A stretch of 64,000 bases of DNA from contig JAEWIY010000152.1 of assembly GCA_023386835.1 (NCBI GenBank), positions 19,014 through 83,013 on the forward strand. Direction: 5' to 3'. The translations under genes were made by a program, and so were the position numbers. This DNA is from Verrucomicrobiota bacterium. GTDB lineage: Bacteria > Verrucomicrobiota > Verrucomicrobiia > Opitutales > Opitutaceae. Shown piece after piece: positions 60,243-64,000 of the stretch (the first letter of the stretch is position 1; every line of letters starts with the position of its first letter). The notes beneath the pieces are model-generated. The model saw only the letters and a program-made list of their open reading frames with translations. It did not search any database and was not told the DNA's origin.

Positions 60243-62180
60243 ATGGCCCAATCGTTCAACCCATCCCGTCCTGTGCCTGTTACCCAACCCAAGCTCTCGC
60301 GCCGGCTGACCCGCCGGCTGCGGCAATTGTCCCAAGGTGCGCTTCTTTCACTGGCCACGGCCGTGACCGTGACGGTGCCGGTCGCCGGAGTCGAGCCGTC
60401 GACGGGCCCGGCCTGGCCGGCTGCTGAAACGCTGTCGCCGGTGACGGTCTCCGGCCGCAACCTGATGTTGGACGGTCGACCCTGGGGTTTTGCCGGCCTC
60501 AACTACACGCGCTTCCTGATCGAGTTCAGTATCCGGACGAACTTCGAGCGGGTCGACGAGGACCTTCGCGCCCACGCCGACTGGGACGTGGCCGTCGTGC
60601 GCGTGCCGCTTCACCTCGGCATGATTCAGCCGGAGCCGGGCGTGTTTCCCGATCATCCGCGTTACGCCGAGGTGCTCAGTAGCTACAAGTTGGATACGCG
60701 TTTCTTCGAGCTGCTCGAGCACTTCATCGCGACCGCCGGCAGTCATGGCATCCGCGTCGTGCTCGAGTGGCATGAGATGCCCAACGATCCGTACCGCTAT
60801 TTTGTCGGCGGCAACCATCACGACAAGGGCACCGGCCGGCCCGGACGCGGCATCGCCTGGCTCTACGATCACGAGGCGGACAAGCCGTTCGAACCGATCG
60901 ATCCCCGCTTCGTGAAGGCGCTCGTCGAGACGAACCGCTGGATGGCACGCCACTTTCGCGGCAACGGCACGATTCTCGGTTTCGAGGTTCCGTACAACGA
61001 GCCGCACAGCGTGAGCGACTCGACCGGTTCCGCCTGGCGCCGCCTCACCTCGGCCGCGGCGAGCGGGATCGCGAGCGGCGATCCCGACCGTCTCACCTTC
61101 GGCATGCCGCCCGCGTGGGGACACAACAACGTGTTGCCTTCAACGACCTGGACCCTGCCCGAACCGCTCACCGGCATGGCGCCGCACCATTATCTGGGCA
61201 ACGGCCCGGTGCCGACCCGTCCCGATGCGAAGGAGCGCCCTGAACCCTGGCTCGCGCGGGAGCTCGACGGCGTTTTTGACTACAGCTTCGCCGCCATCGC
61301 GATGCCGCACAGCGCCGCTCCCTACCCGGTGTGGAACGGCGAGTCGGGAGAACATGGATACAACTCGCTCCTGCCGGACATGGAGCCCCGCGAGGCCGCG
61401 CGCTACATGGTCGAGGCGCAGCTCGTGCAGGCGTACGCAGCCGGTTGGGTTGGCAGCCTCGGTTGGACGCTCACCGGACACGAAACGGTCTATGCGCCGA
61501 TGGTCGACGTGTACCGACGCGCCTACCAGCGGTTTTCGCCGGTTTATCGTGCCGGTCCGGTCGACTACAGCAGCGCCAAGGTGCTGTTCGTGCAGAACCC
61601 GGGCGCCGTGCCCGTGGCGAATGGACTCAACTACGCCGCGGTGCCGTTCGCCCGGCTCGCACTCGATCTCCATCTGGCGCCGGTTCACTACATGACCGAC
61701 GACCAGTTGCTCGACGAGGGGCTCGTGCAGATGGCTGTGGGATTGGAGCAGGTCGAAGAAATGGACAGCGGGCTCAGCTACCGTGCGGCTGTGGTCGACA
61801 CGCGGAATCTCGACTCGCGTGCGCTCGCGCTGCTCGAAGGCAGTGGCATTGCGCTCCTGCGCACGGAGGACGCCGCGAAGCTCACCGCGGACCAGCTCGC
61901 CGCCTTCCTCGAGGGTGCGGGGGTCACGGTCGATCGCCGCACTCCCTCGCAATTGCAGCTGATCACCGGTCCGGGGCACCTGTTGGTGTATCGACGCTCC
62001 GGTGACAGCGGCCCGGCGCGCGTGTATCCACGCGTGCATGCGAAGGGCAGCTTCGAACTTCGCGATGAGAGCGGGACCGCCGTCTTCAAGGGCACGGCTG
62101 ACGCGCTGGCGGCGGACGGCCTCGAGGTAGACGTTGAGAAGTGGCGCACGGTCATCTTCTCGATTCATCCGAAATCCTGA
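60243..62180 (+). CDS. Exported GH5/cellulase-superfamily glycoside hydrolase
   Basis: A 645-residue protein with an N-terminal hydrophobic export signal after a basic stretch (GALLSLATAVTVTVPVAGVE). The catalytic TIM barrel shows WGFAGLNYTRFLIEF near residue 85, VAVVRVPLHLGMIQPEPG near 115, GIRVVLEWHEMPNDP near 170, FEVPYNEPHS near 254 (NEP: the acid/base Glu of clan GH-A) and YPVWNGESGEHG near 361 (nucleophile Glu). A C-terminal domain of about 170 residues follows (GISAL-type fold not recognised). The substrate is unknown. The ATG at 60243 is preferred to an upstream extension that runs through the operator copy. Confidence 0.75.
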   Translation: MAQSFNPSRPVPVTQPKLSRRLTRRLRQLSQGALLSLATAVTVTVPVAGVEPSTGPAWPAAETLSPVTVSGRNLMLDGRPWGFAGLNYTRFLIEFSIRTNFERVDEDLRAHADWDVAVVRVPLHLGMIQPEPGVFPDHPRYAEVLSSYKLDTRFFELLEHFIATAGSHGIRVVLEWHEMPNDPYRYFVGGNHHDKGTGRPGRGIAWLYDHEADKPFEPIDPRFVKALVETNRWMARHFRGNGTILGFEVPYNEPHSVSDSTGSAWRRLTSAAASGIASGDPDRLTFGMPPAWGHNNVLPSTTWTLPEPLTGMAPHHYLGNGPVPTRPDAKERPEPWLARELDGVFDYSFAAIAMPHSAAPYPVWNGESGEHGYNSLLPDMEPREAARYMVEAQLVQAYAAGWVGSLGWTLTGHETVYAPMVDVYRRAYQRFSPVYRAGPVDYSSAKVLFVQNPGAVPVANGLNYAAVPFARLALDLHLAPVHYMTDDQLLDEGLVQMAVGLEQVEEMDSGLSYRAAVVDTRNLDSRALALLEGSGIALLRTEDAAKLTADQLAAFLEGAGVTVDRRTPSQLQLITGPGHLLVYRRSGDSGPARVYPRVHAKGSFELRDESGTAVFKGTADALAADGLEVDVEKWRTVIFSIHPKS

Positions 62181-62220
62181 CGCATCGACTCCGCATCAAC
62201 GACCGCTTTCACCGCATCCC

Positions 62221-63363
62221 ATGACTCGATTCACCCGCACCTCGTTGGTGTCGAAGGGCAGCGGTGCGGGTGTTGTGGGTGGGCCGATCGCGTGCGCTGC
62301 GTTGATCACGCTGTTCGGTCTCATTGGCTGCGTTTCGACCGGCAGCGCGGATCGGGCAACAGGGGAGGGTGGCGCTGCGGCGATGGCGTTCGTTCCTGCG
62401 GCTGATTCGCGTATCGAACTCACCGATGCGCTGAACCGAGTCGCACTCGAGGACGGTGCGGTGCGATTTGATCGCGTGATCGATACGCCGGGTCGCGGTT
62501 TCCGTTGGGACAGCCCCGGCGCTCGGATGCGCTGGCGCACCAACAGCACGCAGACCCGGGCGCATCTGCGTTATTCGACAGGCCACACCGGAACGTCGCG
62601 CAACAGCATCGGCCGCTTCCGCGTTGACGGACGTTCGGATCCCGCGTGGACCTTCACCCGTCCGGCTCCCGGGGATGCGACGCTCGTTGTCGAGATGCCG
62701 GTGCCGGAGGACGGTAGCTGGCATGACTACGAGATCATCCTGCCGTACGGTGACTCAGTGGACCTGCTCGGGGTGGAGGTGAATCGTGAGGCCGGGCTCA
62801 AGCAACCAACACCGCGGCCGTCCCGCAGGTACGTCGCCTTCGGCGATTCCATCACCCACGGTTTCACGGCTTCCGAAGTCACGAACTCCTACGCGTTCCT
62901 CGTGGCGGAGCGGAACGGGTGGGAAATCGTCAACCTCGGCATCGGCAGTCGTGGGACGAATGGGGTCGATGGGGCGATGCTGGCGAGCATCGACGGAGAC
63001 GTCGTGTCGATCCTGATCGGCGTCAACGATTGGCAGGCCGGGGCCGAACTCTCGAGTTTCCGTCGCAATTACACCGAGCTCCTTCAGAACCTGGGCAAGG
63101 CTCGGGTGGACCGGCCGGTGTACATCATCACGCCGCTCTGGGTGCCGCCGACCTGGAAGCCGTCCGGCGAGAAGTATCCATTGGAGCGTTACAGGGAGAT
63201 CGTCCGCGAGGTCGTGGCCGAAAGCGGCAACGCGCGGCTCAAGCTGGTTGAGGGTCCGCGGTTGATCGACCACGATGCGGCACTCTTTGATCCGATCGCG
63301 GTGCATCCCAACGATGCCGGCTTTGCACAAATGGCGGAACGATTGGCGGAGGCCATGCGATGA
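62221..63363 (+). CDS. SGNH/GDSL-family esterase lipoprotein
   Basis: A 380-residue protein with a lipobox (ITLFGLIGCVST; Cys near residue 38). An N-terminal beta domain is followed by an SGNH hydrolase: VAFGDSITHGFT near 204 (nucleophile Ser), NLGIGSRGTNG near 239, ILIGVNDWQAG near 261 (Asn block) and HPNDAGFAQM near 361 (catalytic Asp/His pair). The two-domain layout is like acetyl-xylan and pectin esterases of the CE2/CE20 type. It probably removes acetyl groups from glycans at the cell surface. It starts 40 bases after the GH5-like gene, and its end overlaps the next gene by four bases. Confidence 0.8.
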   Translation: MTRFTRTSLVSKGSGAGVVGGPIACAALITLFGLIGCVSTGSADRATGEGGAAAMAFVPAADSRIELTDALNRVALEDGAVRFDRVIDTPGRGFRWDSPGARMRWRTNSTQTRAHLRYSTGHTGTSRNSIGRFRVDGRSDPAWTFTRPAPGDATLVVEMPVPEDGSWHDYEIILPYGDSVDLLGVEVNREAGLKQPTPRPSRRYVAFGDSITHGFTASEVTNSYAFLVAERNGWEIVNLGIGSRGTNGVDGAMLASIDGDVVSILIGVNDWQAGAELSSFRRNYTELLQNLGKARVDRPVYIITPLWVPPTWKPSGEKYPLERYREIVREVVAESGNARLKLVEGPRLIDHDAALFDPIAVHPNDAGFAQMAERLAEAMR

Positions 63364-64000
63364 GTACGATGCGTGAAACAGGTGCCGCTCCGGCGCCGGA
63401 AGCGATGCTCGAGGCATTGGGCGGGCGGCTGGGCGCCTCGCAGGTGCTGACGGCGATCGAGGACATCCTGCCGTATGGCTTCGACGGCACGGCAACGCTG
63501 AAGCAGCGGCCGGCGGCGGTCGTGTTTCCGCGTTCCACCGAGGAGGTGGCGTTTGTGCTGAAGGTCGCGCACGAGCACGGGCGGCCGATCGTCACCCGCG
63601 GCAGCGGCACGGGACTGTCGGGCGGCAGCGTACCGGTTCCGGGCGCGGTCGTGCTGTGCCTGGCGAAGCTCGATCGTATTGTTGAGGTTGATACGAAGAA
63701 CCTCACCATGCTCGTCGAGGCAGGCGTCGTCACGCAGCAGGTGTATGATGCGGCGGATGCGGTCGGGTTGTTCTATCCGCCGGATCCCGGGTCGATGAAG
63801 ATCAGCACGATCGGCGGGAACGTCGCGGAAAACTCCGGCGGCCTGCGCGGGCTCAAGTATGGCGTCACGCGCGACTACGTGATGGGCCTCGAAGTCGTGC
63901 TCGTCGACGGCACCGTCTGCTGGCTGGGCAGCAAGTGCGTCAAGGACGTTGCCGGGTACAACCTGCGCGACCTCTTCATCGGCAGCGAGGGCACGCTCGG
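63360..64000 (+). CDS. FAD-linked oxidase, GlcD-type (3' end outside window)
   Basis: 213 residues are visible before the window ends, open throughout. The start ATG overlaps the esterase stop (ATGA). The sequence shows the FAD-binding type 4 domain: VVFPRSTEEVAFVLKVAHEH near residue 54, IVTRGSGTGLSGGSVPVPGA near 79 (pyrophosphate loop), ISTIGGNVAENSGGLRGLKY near 149 and DYVMGLEVVLVDGTVCWLG near 175, then CVKDVAGYNLRDLFIGSEGT. This matches glycolate/D-lactate oxidase subunit GlcD and relatives, which oxidise 2-hydroxy acids. Its place after glycan-degrading genes suggests oxidation of a hydroxy acid from sugar breakdown. Confidence 0.85.
   Translation, partial: MSTMRETGAAPAPEAMLEALGGRLGASQVLTAIEDILPYGFDGTATLKQRPAAVVFPRSTEEVAFVLKVAHEHGRPIVTRGSGTGLSGGSVPVPGAVVLCLAKLDRIVEVDTKNLTMLVEAGVVTQQVYDAADAVGLFYPPDPGSMKISTIGGNVAENSGGLRGLKYGVTRDYVMGLEVVLVDGTVCWLGSKCVKDVAGYNLRDLFIGSEGTL

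Noticed and set aside
1..64000. CRISPR arrays and insertion sequences
   Set aside because: I saw no regularly spaced direct repeats and no transposase or integrase gene in the window.

Overview
The window comes from a GC-rich bacterial chromosome. The best fit is the Verrucomicrobiota, family Opitutaceae or a relative. The evidence for this is indirect: a TonB-dependent receptor whose N-terminus carries a plug-entry motif (VVLSPFEVSAEQ) that I associate with that family, the paired FG-GAP and TPR proteins, DUF4380 and apiosidase-like secreted proteins, and a high density of polysaccharide-degradation genes. No rRNA or housekeeping gene is present to confirm it.

Region 1 (1-13.55 kb) is a defence island read entirely on the + strand. 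A cut-off protein at the left edge is followed by a BREX type 3-like operon: Zn-ribbon DNA methyltransferase PglX, SNF2-type helicase BrxHII, PglZ phosphatase and BrxA. A Septu-like ATPase/HNH nuclease pair (PtuA/PtuB) sits inside the operon, with stop/start overlaps to its internal partner and to the helicase. Next come a cytosolic 5'-nucleotidase and a putative zinc peptidase one base apart. The island appears to end at 13530-13552 in a 23-bp copy of the 3' end of a tRNA-Glu gene with no tRNA body in front of it, which is the usual footprint of integration into a tRNA gene.

Region 2 (13.55-22.9 kb) is a second accessory stretch. It holds an XRE-ImmA/IrrE plus MazF/PemK toxin-antitoxin pair, and a retron (phosphoribosyltransferase-like effector with a C-terminal winged helix, a hairpin-rich candidate msr-msd, and the reverse transcriptase) on the - strand. 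A divergent deoxyribosyltransferase/TIR-like protein follows, then decayed antitoxin and ankyrin genes, and a HipA/HipB pair with two palindromic operators.

Region 3 (22.9-44.2 kb) is a D-apiose locus. It has a Gfo/Idh/MocA dehydrogenase (candidate ApsD), an XRE-cupin regulator, a RuBisCO-like protein (OiaX), a DUF1537 kinase (OiaK), D-apionate oxidoisomerase (ApnO) and D-apionate lactonase (ApnL). It also has a DUF4380 protein, two GH140 apiosidases (one cytoplasmic, one exported), a CBM9-like secreted protein, a large TonB-dependent receptor, and an FG-GAP lipoprotein coupled to a TPR protein. Together these could take up an apiose-bearing glycan (rhamnogalacturonan II or apiogalacturonan are the obvious sources), release apiose, oxidise it, and decarboxylate it to L-erythrulose phosphate.

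Region 4 (44.3-64.0 kb) has a probable eight-gene - strand operon: IclR regulator, unknown 804-aa protein, arabinose/fucose isomerase-like protein, two GPH-type symporters, FAD oxidoreductase, GH106-like protein and LamG protein. Divergent to it is a + strand set of GH5-like glycosidase, SGNH esterase and an FAD-linked oxidase cut by the right edge. Three copies of a 22-bp motif with GTTC-N9-GAAC-like arms lie at the iclR/GH5-like intergenic region (two copies) and upstream of the distant TonB receptor (one copy), suggesting one IclR regulon ties regions 3 and 4 together.
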